Part shown: one piece after another, positions 17,790 to 27,433 of the stretch
How the letters are laid out: each line of letters begins with the position of its first letter
How positions within the stretch are numbered: the stretch's first letter is position 1
Assembly (NCBI GenBank): GCA_016218725.1
Contig: JACRDB010000100.1
Coordinates: 1 to 35,523 of the forward strand
Length of the DNA stretch: 35,523 nt
Direction of reading: 5' to 3'
Source of the DNA: Deltaproteobacteria bacterium
GTDB taxonomy: Bacteria; Myxococcota_A; Polyangia; Polyangiales; Ga0077539
The notes under the pieces: model-generated
Database searches by the model: none
What the model saw: only the letters and a program-made list of their open reading frames with translations
What the model was told of the DNA's origin: nothing
Translations under genes and position numbers: made by a program

Positions 17790-19115
17790 GTGCCATTCCC
17801 GGGATACACCGACAGCGACTTCGACGCGTACCTGCCCGCCCGGGCAGGCTCCAACGCGTACAACCTCCCGAGGCTGGAGGTGCAGCAGAAGACCCTGGGG
17901 CTGGCCCGGGCGCTCCGGGAGCGCGCGCCTGCCGAGGCCGTCGCGCTGGAGGTGCGCGCCAGCGACGCCGCGCCCACGCTCTGGAACCGCAAGCAGGTGA
18001 CCGAGCAGTGGGTGTTCCTCTGGCGGGACGCCGCCGCGCGGCAGGCGCTGGAGGAGCTCCTGGACCGCGGCAGGTCCCTGGCGGCCACGCTCACGGACCC
18101 GACGCCCTTCACCCGCCACGCGTTCCTGGCGCTGCGGGTTGATCCCGCGGGGGTGGAGGTGTGCCTCCGGGTGCCGGGCGAGGCCTGGGTGGACGCGCGC
18201 AACCTCCGGGCGCTCTGCCAGGACGCCGCCGCGGGGGAGAGCCTCGCTGGAGCCCTGGGCGCCCTCCCGCCGGGCTTTCGGGTCTCCTCCGGGGCGGAGA
18301 GCGTTGGCCCCGCGGAGGCAGACCGCGCGGCGCTGGAGCGCCTCACGGAGGGTCTGGAGGGCTCCGAGCGCGCGTGGAGCGTGTCCCTGGCGGTGCCGAG
18401 GCCCGAGGCGGTGGCCGCGGGGTCACAGCTCTTGAACGCGCTGGAGTCAGCCTTCGGGGCGCTCCTGGCGCTCTACCGCCGGGTGGCCTGGAGCGCCGAC
18501 AACGACCGGGTGTCGGCCCTGTCCGCGGCGGCGAGCGCCCACGCCGAGAGGGAGGCCCACCTGCGCGAGGAGGCAGCCCGCGAAGCGGCGTGGAAGGCCG
18601 AGCACGACCAGGCCATCGAGCGCCGCCGCGAGGCCGCCGCCGTCGAGGCTAGGGAGCGCGCGTCCAGCCACGAGCCCGTGCGCCCCTCGGCGGTCCAGGC
18701 GGCCGTGCAGCCCGTCGTCGAGGCCGCCCGCCGCGAGGCCGAGCAGGCCCGGAGAGAGAGCGACCGAGCCCGCCTCGAGGCCGAAGCCCGCGACGCCCTC
18801 GCGCGCGCCGCGCAGATTCGCCCCGCGCGCCGGGCAGGCGCGCGGCCGGAGACAAAGTCCCACACGGACGTACCTGCGCATTCGCCTCGCGCCGAGGCTC
18901 CGGCGAAGGCGCCGAGGCCGGAGGCGCCGCGGGCGGTGCGCGAGGACAGCGAGGCCGCGGTGGCGCTCGGGACGCGGGTGAAGGTGTGCGCGGGGCCCTT
19001 CGCGGGTCGCGTCGGCACGGTCACGGAGCTGGACGGTCGCGGGGCCAAGGTGGCCTTCGGGCTCTTGAGCGCGCGCGTCGAGGCGAGCGATCTGGTGCGG
19101 CTGGTCGAGGGCTGA
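17790..19115 (+). CDS. Coiled-coil protein with C-terminal NusG-like KOW domain
   Basis: This 441-residue protein of unknown function is Ala/Glu/Arg-rich. Residues 1-235 form a globular region with no recognised family. Residues 240-345 are a charged alpha-helical, probably coiled-coil, segment (repeated EAR/REA). Residues 346-390 are a Pro/Ala linker. Residues 394-437 closely resemble the KOW domain of NusG: GTRVKVCAGPFAGRVGTV followed by a KVAFGLLSARVEASDL beta-strand pair. No NGN domain is present, so this is not NusG. It may contact ribosomes or RNA polymerase. GTG 17790 is preferred, as AGAAGAGG lies 8 nt upstream and an upstream in-frame TTG at 17733 lies in the -35 box. Confidence 0.75.
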   Translation: MPFPGYTDSDFDAYLPARAGSNAYNLPRLEVQQKTLGLARALRERAPAEAVALEVRASDAAPTLWNRKQVTEQWVFLWRDAAARQALEELLDRGRSLAATLTDPTPFTRHAFLALRVDPAGVEVCLRVPGEAWVDARNLRALCQDAAAGESLAGALGALPPGFRVSSGAESVGPAEADRAALERLTEGLEGSERAWSVSLAVPRPEAVAAGSQLLNALESAFGALLALYRRVAWSADNDRVSALSAAASAHAEREAHLREEAAREAAWKAEHDQAIERRREAAAVEARERASSHEPVRPSAVQAAVQPVVEAARREAEQARRESDRARLEAEARDALARAAQIRPARRAGARPETKSHTDVPAHSPRAEAPAKAPRPEAPRAVREDSEAAVALGTRVKVCAGPFAGRVGTVTELDGRGAKVAFGLLSARVEASDLVRLVEG

Positions 19116-19119
19116 GCGC

Positions 19120-19141
19120 CGCGCTGCATGTGTGCAGCGCG
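19120..19141 (+). terminator. Hairpin after the coiled-coil/KOW gene
   Basis: The perfect 9-bp stem CGCGCTGCA / TGCAGCGCG with a TGTG tetraloop begins 5 nt after the stop codon at 19113-19115. A second palindrome, GCAGGGCCCTGC, is at 19155-19166. No T tract follows, so it may act as a Rho-dependent or RNA-stabilising structure instead of a classical terminator. Confidence 0.45.
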
Positions 19142-19274
19142 CGTACAGGGGTGTGCAGGGCCCTGCGCCGTGTGCGGTCAGGACGCATCGAATGGTCCGG
19201 AGCGTCTTCGCGCGAGCGCGTCCGGGCACGCAACGTGCTGCGGCGCAGGGGTGCCACAGCGGGAGCGTGCGCGG

Positions 19275-22157
19275 ATGAACTCGAGCTTCACTTCCTTCGA
19301 GCGGGCGAGAGTGTTGTGGGTGGTCGGGGGGGTGCTGGCGGGGTGTGGCGGCGAGGCGCCGGCGACCGCGGGCCCCGATGCCGCTTTCGTGTGCCCGATG
19401 GGTACCGAGGCCCTGCAGAGGGCGCTGCTGGCCCCTCGGTGTGGTGACACCGACTGCCACGGACCGCGGATGCCTGCGGTCGGGCTGGACCTTGTCACCC
19501 CAGGCCTGGAGCGCCGCGTCGTGGGCGCACCTGCGATGGGCTGCGGGGCCGTGACGCTGGTCGTTCCAGGGGATCCTGCACAATCCTACATGTATGCAAA
19601 AGTAACCCAGGACATGCCCTCCTGCGGGGATCGCATGCCGCTCGGCCCACGGCCGCTCACTTCCGCCGAGCAGGCGTGCGTGGCGGCCTGGATCCGCGGG
19701 CTGCCTGCGCGAGACGCCGCGGTGGACGCGGCCTCGGACGGCGCGGTGGACGCGGCCCTGGACGGCGTGGGCGACGGGGCGTCGGAGGCGGCGGTGGACG
19801 CGCCGATGGACGGCGCGGGTTGCCCGGCGGGCGCGCTTCGGTGCGGGGCGCGCTGCGTCGCCGCGGCGGCGGACCCATCCAACTGTGGCGCGTGCGGGCG
19901 CGTGTGTGCGCCGGGGCAGAGCTGCGCGGCGGGGGCCTGCGCGTGCCCCTCGGGGCAGAGCCTCTGCGGCGCCTCCTGCGTGGACACCCGGACGAACCCG
20001 ACGCATTGCGGCGCGTGCGGGCGCGGGTGTGCGCCGGGGCAGAGCTGCGTGGCGGGGGCGTGTGCGTGCGCCGCCGGGCTGGCGCTCTGCGGCGGGGCCT
20101 GCGTGGACACCCGGACGAGCGCGGTGCATTGCGGCGGGTGCGGGCGCGCCTGCGGCGCCGGACAGGGCTGCGCGGCGGGGGCGTGCGCGTGCGGGGGAGG
20201 GCTAGCGCTCTGCGCCGGGGCCTGCGTGGACACCCGGACGAGCCCGGCCCACTGCGGCGGCTGCGGGCGGCCGTGCCTGGCGGGGCAGAGCTGCGCGGCG
20301 GGGGCGTGCGCCTGCGCCGGGGGCCTGTCGCTCTGCGGGACCTCCTGCGTGGACACCCGGTCGAGCGCGGCCCACTGCGGGGCTTGCGGGCGCGCCTGCG
20401 GCGCCGGGCAGAGCTGCGCGGCGGGGGCGTGCGCGTGCGGGGGAGGGCTCTCGCTCTGCGCCGGGGCCTGCGTGGACACCCGGTCGAGCGCGGCCCACTG
20501 CGGCGCCTGCGGGCGGGCGTGCGTCGCCGGGCAGGCGTGCGTGGCCGGGGCCTGCGCCTGCGGGGAGGGCCTGACCCTCTGCGGTGGCGCGTGCGCGGAC
20601 ACCCGGACGAGCGCGGCGCACTGCGGCGCCTGCGGCGTCGCGTGCGGACCGGGCTTCGTCTGTAGCCGCGGCGTATGCAGCCGCGGCGCGTGCTCCCCGG
20701 GGACCACCAACTGCGGCGGGTCCTGCGTAAACCTCGCGCTGGATCCCACGAACTGCGGAGCGTGCGGGCGCGGCTGCGCCGCGGGCCAGAGCTGCGCCTC
20801 CGGGGTCTGCGTATGCCCGAGCGGCCAGCTCGCGTGTGGGTCCGGGTGCGTGAGCACCCAGGTGGATCCCACGAACTGCGGCGCCTGCGGGCGCGCCTGC
20901 GCCGCGGGGCAGACGTGCCTGTCCGGGGCCTGTGTCTCGTCCTGCGCCAGCGGCACGACACTCTGCGGCGGGACCTGCGTGGACACGCGGACGAGCGCGG
21001 CCCACTGCGGCGGGTGCGAGCGCGCCTGCCCCGCGGGCCAGGGCTGCGTGGCGGGCGCGTGCGCTTGCCCGAGCGGCCAGACCGCGTGTGGGTCCGTGTG
21101 CGTGAGCACCCAGGTGGATCCCTCGAACTGCGGCGCGTGCGGGCGCGCGTGCGGCCCGGGGCAGAGCTGCCTCTCCGGGGTCTGCGCGTCCAGCTGCGCG
21201 AGCGGCACGACGCTCTGCAGCGGGAGCTGCGTCAACACGCTCTCCGACGCGGCGCACTGCGGCGGGTGCGGGCGCGCCTGCCCCGCGGGCCAGGGCTGCG
21301 TGGCGGGCGTGTGCGCTTGCCCGAGCGGCCAGACCCTTTGCGGCTCGGTGTGCGTCAACACGCTCACGGACGCGGCGCACTGCGGCGGGTGTGGGCGCGC
21401 ATGCACTACCGGGCAGGCGTGCACCGCGGGGGCCTGCGTATCCACTTGCGGGAGCGGCACGACCCTCTGCGGCGGGGGCTGCGTAAACACCCAGACGGAC
21501 AGCGCCAATTGCGGGGCCTGCGCGCGCGAGTGCCCCTCGGTGCAGGTGTGCACGGCGGGCGTCTGCGCCTGCGCGGCGGGCGCGACCCTGTGCGGCGCGA
21601 GCTGCGTCGACCTCCAGTCCGACGGCGCCCATTGTGGGCGCTGCGGCAACGCCTGCGCGGTGGGGCAGACCTGCCAGGCGGGCGCCTGCTCGAGCTCCTG
21701 CCCGGCGGGGACCACGCTCTGCGCGGGGAGCTGCGCGGACCTCCGCACGGACAACGCCAACTGCGGGGCCTGCGGGCGCGCCTGCGGCACCGGCCAGGTG
21801 TGCGCCGCGGGCGCCTGCGGCGGCTGCGGCGCCATGGTCAGCTTCGCCGCGCAGGTGCAGCCCATCTTCGACGCGAGCTGCACGACGGGGTGCCACGGCG
21901 GCATGCGCCCCTCCGGGGGCCTCGCGCTCCGCAGCGGCGCCTCCTACACGAGCCTGGTGGGCGTCCCCTCCTCGGCTTGCTCGTCGCGGCTCCGAGTGGT
22001 CCGAGGCTCCGTCTCGACCAGCTACCTCATCAACAAGCTCACCGGCGTGGGGATGTGCTCGGGGACGCAGATGCCGGGCGGCAGCGGCGGCGTGCTGCCC
22101 TCGACCCAGCTCGACCTCCTCCGGGCCTGGATCTGCAACGGCGCGCCGAACAACTGA
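19275..22157 (+). CDS. Stig1-like cysteine-repeat lipoprotein with flanking Cys-His modules
   Basis: This protein of about 960 residues starts with a signal peptide and lipobox LAGC (C24), so it is predicted to be an outer-membrane or surface lipoprotein. Residues 25-160 contain CGDTDCHG and resemble the PSCyt-like domains often found in myxobacteria (a C-x4-C-H heme-binding-like motif). Sixteen tandem repeats of 41-44 residues follow, each with eight cysteines in the pattern CxxGxxxCGxxCVxxxxxxxHCGxCGxxC. This resembles Stig1-type / MXAN_6577-like cysteine repeats. The C-terminal 100 residues carry SCTTGCHGG (C-x3-C-H) and a second related module. The ATG at 19275 follows an upstream non-coding stretch. 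A longer in-frame start at 19128 would lack a signal peptide. Confidence 0.8.
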   Translation: MNSSFTSFERARVLWVVGGVLAGCGGEAPATAGPDAAFVCPMGTEALQRALLAPRCGDTDCHGPRMPAVGLDLVTPGLERRVVGAPAMGCGAVTLVVPGDPAQSYMYAKVTQDMPSCGDRMPLGPRPLTSAEQACVAAWIRGLPARDAAVDAASDGAVDAALDGVGDGASEAAVDAPMDGAGCPAGALRCGARCVAAAADPSNCGACGRVCAPGQSCAAGACACPSGQSLCGASCVDTRTNPTHCGACGRGCAPGQSCVAGACACAAGLALCGGACVDTRTSAVHCGGCGRACGAGQGCAAGACACGGGLALCAGACVDTRTSPAHCGGCGRPCLAGQSCAAGACACAGGLSLCGTSCVDTRSSAAHCGACGRACGAGQSCAAGACACGGGLSLCAGACVDTRSSAAHCGACGRACVAGQACVAGACACGEGLTLCGGACADTRTSAAHCGACGVACGPGFVCSRGVCSRGACSPGTTNCGGSCVNLALDPTNCGACGRGCAAGQSCASGVCVCPSGQLACGSGCVSTQVDPTNCGACGRACAAGQTCLSGACVSSCASGTTLCGGTCVDTRTSAAHCGGCERACPAGQGCVAGACACPSGQTACGSVCVSTQVDPSNCGACGRACGPGQSCLSGVCASSCASGTTLCSGSCVNTLSDAAHCGGCGRACPAGQGCVAGVCACPSGQTLCGSVCVNTLTDAAHCGGCGRACTTGQACTAGACVSTCGSGTTLCGGGCVNTQTDSANCGACARECPSVQVCTAGVCACAAGATLCGASCVDLQSDGAHCGRCGNACAVGQTCQAGACSSSCPAGTTLCAGSCADLRTDNANCGACGRACGTGQVCAAGACGGCGAMVSFAAQVQPIFDASCTTGCHGGMRPSGGLALRSGASYTSLVGVPSSACSSRLRVVRGSVSTSYLINKLTGVGMCSGTQMPGGSGGVLPSTQLDLLRAWICNGAPNN
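19821..21823 (+). repeat. Sixteen tandem ~125-bp repeats coding for eight-cysteine units
   Basis: The tandem block spans about 2.0 kb and gives 16 units of about 41-44 codons. Units 10, 12 and 13 and units 9 and 11 are close to each other at the DNA level: the CCGAGCGGCCAGAC and CACCCAGGTGGATCC stretches recur with very few changes. This suggests recent duplication or gene conversion within the array. All units stay in frame. The extreme GC content makes very long antisense ORFs across this block, which are shadows of the coding strand. Confidence 0.85.
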
Positions 22158-22160
22158 GCC

Positions 22161-22634
22161 TCAGCGCCCCGGGTCGTCGGGGTCCTCGGGCGGCGGCGGC
22201 GGGCGGCTGCGTCGGGGGGGCGCGGGCTTCGGGCGCTCCCGCTCCTTGAGGCTGGCCGAGGCGTTCACCTCCGGTCGCACGGTGGAGGCGCCCTCGTCGG
22301 TCTCGGCGTTCTTGAAGCGCACCTCCATCTTCACCTCGAAGGCCAGGCCCGTAAGAATCTTCTTCACGTCCGAGGCGAAATTGGTGGTCTGGAGGAAGTC
22401 CCGCAGCTCCTTGGCGACCACCGAGTAGAGGCCCTTCTTGGTCTCGTCGAGCTGCTCCAGCACCACCCCGGCGGTCTCCTTCGGGAGCTTGAGGTTCTCC
22501 ACCAGGCCCCGCAGCGTGTCCTCGGAGCGAGAGATGGCGTCGATCCCGCTCTCCAGGCCCTTCTTCACCAGGCGCTCCAGGATCGAGTGCCGCTCCGGAT
22601 CTCTGGGCTCGTGCTCGCTCTTGCGCTCCTCCAT
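22161..22634 (-). CDS. Hypothetical protein, helical with proline-rich tail
   Basis: This is a 157-residue protein that I do not recognise. Residues 10-100 are mostly charged amphipathic helix (ILERLVKKGLESGIDAIS near 17, KGLYSVVAKELRDFLQ near 67). They are followed by a short beta-like segment (FEVKMEVRFKN near 98) and a Pro/Arg-rich tail ending PPPPPEDPDDPG. The layout is phasin-like or resembles a small granule-associated protein, but the similarity is weak and I make no functional claim. The ATG at 22634 has GGAG about 8 nt upstream. An upstream start at 22652 is less well supported. It faces the cysteine-repeat gene (gap 3 nt) and is divergent from the glycosyltransferase gene. Confidence 0.7.
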   Translation of the reverse strand: MEERKSEHEPRDPERHSILERLVKKGLESGIDAISRSEDTLRGLVENLKLPKETAGVVLEQLDETKKGLYSVVAKELRDFLQTTNFASDVKKILTGLAFEVKMEVRFKNAETDEGASTVRPEVNASASLKERERPKPAPPRRSRPPPPPEDPDDPGR

Positions 22635-22687
22635 TGTCGTTTCTCCAAGCATGCGGCAATCCCCGGTCCGGTGCTACGCCTTCGGCG

Positions 22688-23755
22688 ATGCCGGACGTAC
22701 TCTTGATCTCCAAGCCCATCGCCCCGCCCTGGAATGACAGCAACAAGAACCTCGTCCGGGACCTCTCCCGGGGGATGACCCGCTGGCGCCCCAGGGTGCT
22801 GGTCCCCCGCGGGGAGGCCCTCGACGGGGTGCTCTCGGAGCCCGTGTACCAGTCCCGAGGGGCCTACGCGCCCGCCCGGAGCGCCAATGTCCGGGTCCTC
22901 GGGCGCCTGCTCCTGGGCCCGAGGACCGCGGTGTGGCACTTCTTCTTCGGCCCGAATCCCACCACCCTCCGGGCCGGGGCCCTGGCCTCGGGGCTGCGGC
23001 GCGTGCCCACGGTGCACACCGTGGCAAGCGCCCCGGACGACCTGGAGCGCCTCACGTTCTTCGCCGACCGCGTGGTGGTCTTGAGCGAACACACCCGCCA
23101 GAGGCTCAGGCACCTCGGCGACCGGGTGGTGAAGATCCCTCCGGCGGTGACCGCCCCGCCCGTGGAACCCTCGCGGGTGGAAGAAGCCCGCAGGCGCCAC
23201 GGCCTCCCCGCCCGGTATGTGCTGTACCCGGGGGACCTGGAGTTCTCCCGCGGGGCCGAGACCTTCGTGCGCGCGGCGTCTCTGGGAAGGCGCCCCTGGG
23301 TCTGGGTGGGGGCCTCCAGACCCAAGACCCACCGGGCTCGGGAGGCCCTCGGGCGCCTCCAGGCCCTCGCTCGGGACCAGGGTGCGGAGCTCACGTGGCT
23401 CGGCGAGCTGGACGACATCCTCGCCGTGGTGGCCGGGGCCTCGGCCCTGGCCCTGCCCGTAGAGACCCTCCACGCCAAGATGGACTGGCCCCTGGTGCTC
23501 CTGGAGGCCCTGTCGTACGGGGTCCCGTGCGTCGTGGGTGCCGGCACCGCGGCCGCGGAGCTCGAGGCCTCCGGCGGGGTCACCGTGGTGCCCTCGGGCT
23601 CCCCCGAGGCCCTGGTACACGCCCTGGAGGCCCTCCTCGGGGACGCTCCGGCCACCGCCCGAAGGGCCCTCGAAGCCCAGCGCTGGGTGCGGGCCACCTG
23701 CGCGCCCGCGGTGGTCGCCCGGGCCTGTGAGGCCCTCTACGATGAAGTGTGCTAG
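22688..23755 (+). CDS. Glycosyltransferase (GT4-like)
   Basis: This 355-residue GT-B-fold glycosyltransferase has an N-terminal acceptor-binding half opening with VLLISKPIAPPWNDSN (4-19). Its C-terminal nucleotide-sugar half includes VLYPGDLEFSRGAE near 178 and WLGELDDILAVVAGA near 236. The donor-site stretch is PLVLLEALSYGVPCVVG near 266-282, which carries the conserved E-x-x-x-x-G-x-P-x-V pattern of the GT4 family. Donor and acceptor are unknown. No transmembrane segment is visible, so it is probably cytosolic or peripheral. The ATG at 22688 is 53 bp from the divergent hypothetical gene. The next gene starts 10 nt after the stop codon, so an operon is likely. Confidence 0.82.
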   Translation: MPDVLLISKPIAPPWNDSNKNLVRDLSRGMTRWRPRVLVPRGEALDGVLSEPVYQSRGAYAPARSANVRVLGRLLLGPRTAVWHFFFGPNPTTLRAGALASGLRRVPTVHTVASAPDDLERLTFFADRVVVLSEHTRQRLRHLGDRVVKIPPAVTAPPVEPSRVEEARRRHGLPARYVLYPGDLEFSRGAETFVRAASLGRRPWVWVGASRPKTHRAREALGRLQALARDQGAELTWLGELDDILAVVAGASALALPVETLHAKMDWPLVLLEALSYGVPCVVGAGTAAAELEASGGVTVVPSGSPEALVHALEALLGDAPATARRALEAQRWVRATCAPAVVARACEALYDEVC

Positions 23756-23765
23756 AGCCCGCGCG

Positions 23766-24494
23766 ATGGCGGACCTCGACCATACCCGGGCCTACTACAA
23801 CGACTTCTCGCGGTGGTATGAGCGCGAGCGGGGCCGCGGCTACCACGGCATGATCGACGACCTCGAGCTCTCCGTGGCGGAGCCCTTCGCGCGGGGCGGG
23901 CGGGTGCTGGAGGTGGGGTGCGGCACGGGGCTCATCCTGGAGCGCCTGGCCCGGGTGGCCTCTCACGCCACGGGCCTGGACCTCTCGCCGGGGATGCTGG
24001 AAAAGGCCCGGGAGCGCGGCCTGGACGTCCACGAGGGCCTCGCCACGGCGCTCCCCTTCCCGGACGATACCTTCGACCTCGTGTGCTCGTTCAAGGTGCT
24101 GGCCCACGTGCCGGACATCCGCGGGGCCCTCGGAGAAATGGTGCGTGTGTGCCGCCCCGGCGGGGTCGTCCTGGCCGAGTTCTACAACCCCTGGAGCCTG
24201 CGTTACCTGGCCAAGCGCCTGGGGCCCGCCGGGAGGGTCTCGGACCGGCGCACCGAGGCCGAGGTGTACACCCGCTTCGACAGCCCCTCGGACGTGCGGT
24301 CCATGGTGCCCAAGAACGCGAAATTATTGGGTTTTCGTGGGGTTCGTGTGCTCACGCCGGCGGCGGTCCTCCACCGGCTCCCGGGGCTCTCTCGGGCTCT
24401 CCAGGTGGCCGAGAGGGCCCTGGTGGACTCCGCGCTTTCGCGCTTTGGAGGCTTTCTGGTGGCGGTGCTGGAAAAGCACCCTGTGGCCGGGTGA
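23766..24494 (+). CDS. Class I SAM-dependent methyltransferase
   Basis: This 242-residue protein has the SAM-binding motif I VLEVGCGTGLILERL (46-60). Motif II is the acidic stretch GLDLSPGMLEKARE near 68. The DTFDLVCSFKVLAHV segment near 99 corresponds to motif III. This is the UbiE/Methyltransf_11 group. The acceptor is unknown, and the proximity to a glycosyltransferase suggests a glycan, lipid or quinone-like substrate. It starts 10 nt after the glycosyltransferase stop, and the sigma54 activator gene follows after 25 nt. The ATG at 23766 lies in a sequence context that also encodes an upstream in-frame shadow. Confidence 0.82.
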   Translation: MADLDHTRAYYNDFSRWYERERGRGYHGMIDDLELSVAEPFARGGRVLEVGCGTGLILERLARVASHATGLDLSPGMLEKARERGLDVHEGLATALPFPDDTFDLVCSFKVLAHVPDIRGALGEMVRVCRPGGVVLAEFYNPWSLRYLAKRLGPAGRVSDRRTEAEVYTRFDSPSDVRSMVPKNAKLLGFRGVRVLTPAAVLHRLPGLSRALQVAERALVDSALSRFGGFLVAVLEKHPVAG

Positions 24495-24519
24495 CCAGAC
24501 CCGGTACACTCCGGTTGAA

Positions 24520-25944
<1,425 letters not shown>

Positions 25945-26011
25945 GCGCCTCCCGCGGAGTGGGGTAACATGACATCACGGCGTGTGTCCGCCGTTGGAGG
26001 CCACCGGTGCC

Positions 26012-26545
26012 ATGAAGACCAGATCCCGACGCAGGCTTGGGGGCTTCACCCTCACGGAGCTCATGATCGCGGTGGTGATCCTCGGGGTGCTGGCTGCCGT
26101 GGCCAGCGCCGGGTACGGCTCGTACATCCGCCGGGCCAGGGCCTCCGAGGCTCGCACGCAGCTGGCGGCCATCGCGGCCCGGGAGACCGCGTACCGCTCG
26201 GAGTTCGGGGTCTTCTGCGGGGCCGGGCGCTCGGGCGTGCCCACCACCACGGGCATCTCCAACGCCTGGCCCACGGCGACGCCGGGCCAGAACGCGGATT
26301 TCAACGCGAGCGCGCCCACGCAGTGGGCCGAGCTGGGCTTCCGCCCCAGCGGGCGTGTGCGCTTCCGGTACGTGGTGGTGCCCGGCGCTCCCGGCGCCAC
26401 GCCGCCCGGTGAGACCTCCCCCGCCGGAGACCTGTGGTACGTGGCCGAGGCCTACAGCGACCTCGACGGGGACAGCACGCTGTCCACCTTCCGGCACTAC
26501 TCCCTGGGACCGGGCGTGGTCGCCGTGGGGTCCGAGACCGAGTGA
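26012..26545 (+). CDS. Type IV pilin-like prepilin
   Basis: This 177-residue prepilin has a positively charged leader (MKTRSRRRLGG) followed by the prepilin-peptidase site G-F and the conserved FTLTELMIAVVILGVLAAVA helix, with the expected E5. Cleavage would leave a mature protein of about 166 residues that is inserted in the inner membrane and could be assembled into a pilus or a type II secretion pseudopilus. The C-terminal part is beta-rich but has only one visible cysteine, so the usual disulfide D-loop is absent. The ATG at 26012 is chosen, since GGAGG lies 11 nt upstream and the leader fits. It is overlapped by the next gene by 4 nt (GTGA). Confidence 0.85.
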   Translation: MKTRSRRRLGGFTLTELMIAVVILGVLAAVASAGYGSYIRRARASEARTQLAAIAARETAYRSEFGVFCGAGRSGVPTTTGISNAWPTATPGQNADFNASAPTQWAELGFRPSGRVRFRYVVVPGAPGATPPGETSPAGDLWYVAEAYSDLDGDSTLSTFRHYSLGPGVVAVGSETE

Positions 26546-27426
26546 CCGAGGCGAGCTCCGCGCGGCTGACGGCCTTGGCCTTCGCGCTGGCGTCCGTGGC
26601 GCTGGTGGGCGCGGAGCTGCGCCTGCGGAGGGACCTGAACCGCACCTTCGAGTCCCGGCGCCGGGTGCTCGACGCCGCGGAGGTGCCAAAGCCTCTGGTG
26701 GCGCGCCTGGCCACGCTCGGCCACACCGAGTGGGCCACGGACCTGCTCTGGGTGAACGCCATCGTCTACTACGGTGAGACTCTCCTCGGCTCGACCACGT
26801 CGAACTATGTCCGGCACTACGCGGTCACGATGCAGGCGCTGGATCCAGACTTTCGCCCCGCCTACTTGTGGGGCGCCATGGCGACCATGTACCGCATCAC
26901 CCAGCCCACCCGCGCCGACGCCGAGGACGCCGTGGCGATGCTCACCGAGGGACATCGGCGCTTCCCGCACGATGCCGAGATCGACTACAACCTCGCCAGC
27001 ACCATGGCCTTTGAGCTCGGACCCAGGGTGACTGACGCCGAGCGCCCCGCCGTGCGAGCCCGCGCCGCCGAACACATGCGCCGCGCCGCCCTGGCGGGTG
27101 TAGGGCCCGCCTGGTTGCCCCTCACGGCGTCGGCGTTCCTGGTCTCCGCAGGGCGCCTGGACGCCGCCGTGGACCTGGTCCGAGACGCGCTCCTGCGCCC
27201 CGTGGATGGCGCCCTCCGCGCCGAGCTCCAACAGCGCCTCGATGTGCTCCTGCGACGCCGAGGACGCGAAGACCCCATCGAGGATGCGATGGCGGGCATC
27301 AACTCCGAGAGGCTGGATACCTTTCCCTACCTTACCCCACCTATGTATACCTTTGTGGGGACTCCGGTGATCCCTAGAGTTCCGGAGCCTCCAAGGTTTA
27401 CCGGGCCCTTGCGGGACCATCGGTAG
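26542..27426 (+). CDS. Membrane-anchored helical-repeat (TPR-like) protein
   Basis: This is a 294-residue protein with an N-terminal hydrophobic segment (LTALAFALASVALVGAEL, about 8-25) acting as a signal anchor. After it, alpha-helical TPR-like units carry signatures such as ALDPDFRPAYLWGAMATMY and DAEIDYNLAST. Repeats near 105-130 and 190-230 are typical of tetratricopeptide folds, although not perfect. The GTG start overlaps the pilin stop codon (GTGA), so the two are translationally coupled. A role in assembling or stabilising the pilin or pseudopilus is inferred from this coupling. It resembles no defined pilus gene that I can name. Confidence 0.7.
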   Translation: MTEASSARLTALAFALASVALVGAELRLRRDLNRTFESRRRVLDAAEVPKPLVARLATLGHTEWATDLLWVNAIVYYGETLLGSTTSNYVRHYAVTMQALDPDFRPAYLWGAMATMYRITQPTRADAEDAVAMLTEGHRRFPHDAEIDYNLASTMAFELGPRVTDAERPAVRARAAEHMRRAALAGVGPAWLPLTASAFLVSAGRLDAAVDLVRDALLRPVDGALRAELQQRLDVLLRRRGREDPIEDAMAGINSERLDTFPYLTPPMYTFVGTPVIPRVPEPPRFTGPLRDHR

Positions 27427-27433
27427 GGGCGGG

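Noticed and set aside
19821..21823. CRISPR-like array
   Set aside because: The periodicity is about 125 bp with in-frame coding repeats and no unique spacers, so this is a protein-repeat region.
19586..21904. A 772-codon minus-strand ORF over the cysteine repeats
   Set aside because: The proline/alanine repeats simply mirror the 125-bp coding repeats. The opposite strand has a signal peptide, lipobox and the regular cysteine pattern.
25945..26011. A sigma54 promoter before the pilin gene
   Set aside because: No TGGC-N8-TTGC match was seen in this 67-bp gap, so the PilR-like target promoter, if any, is elsewhere.
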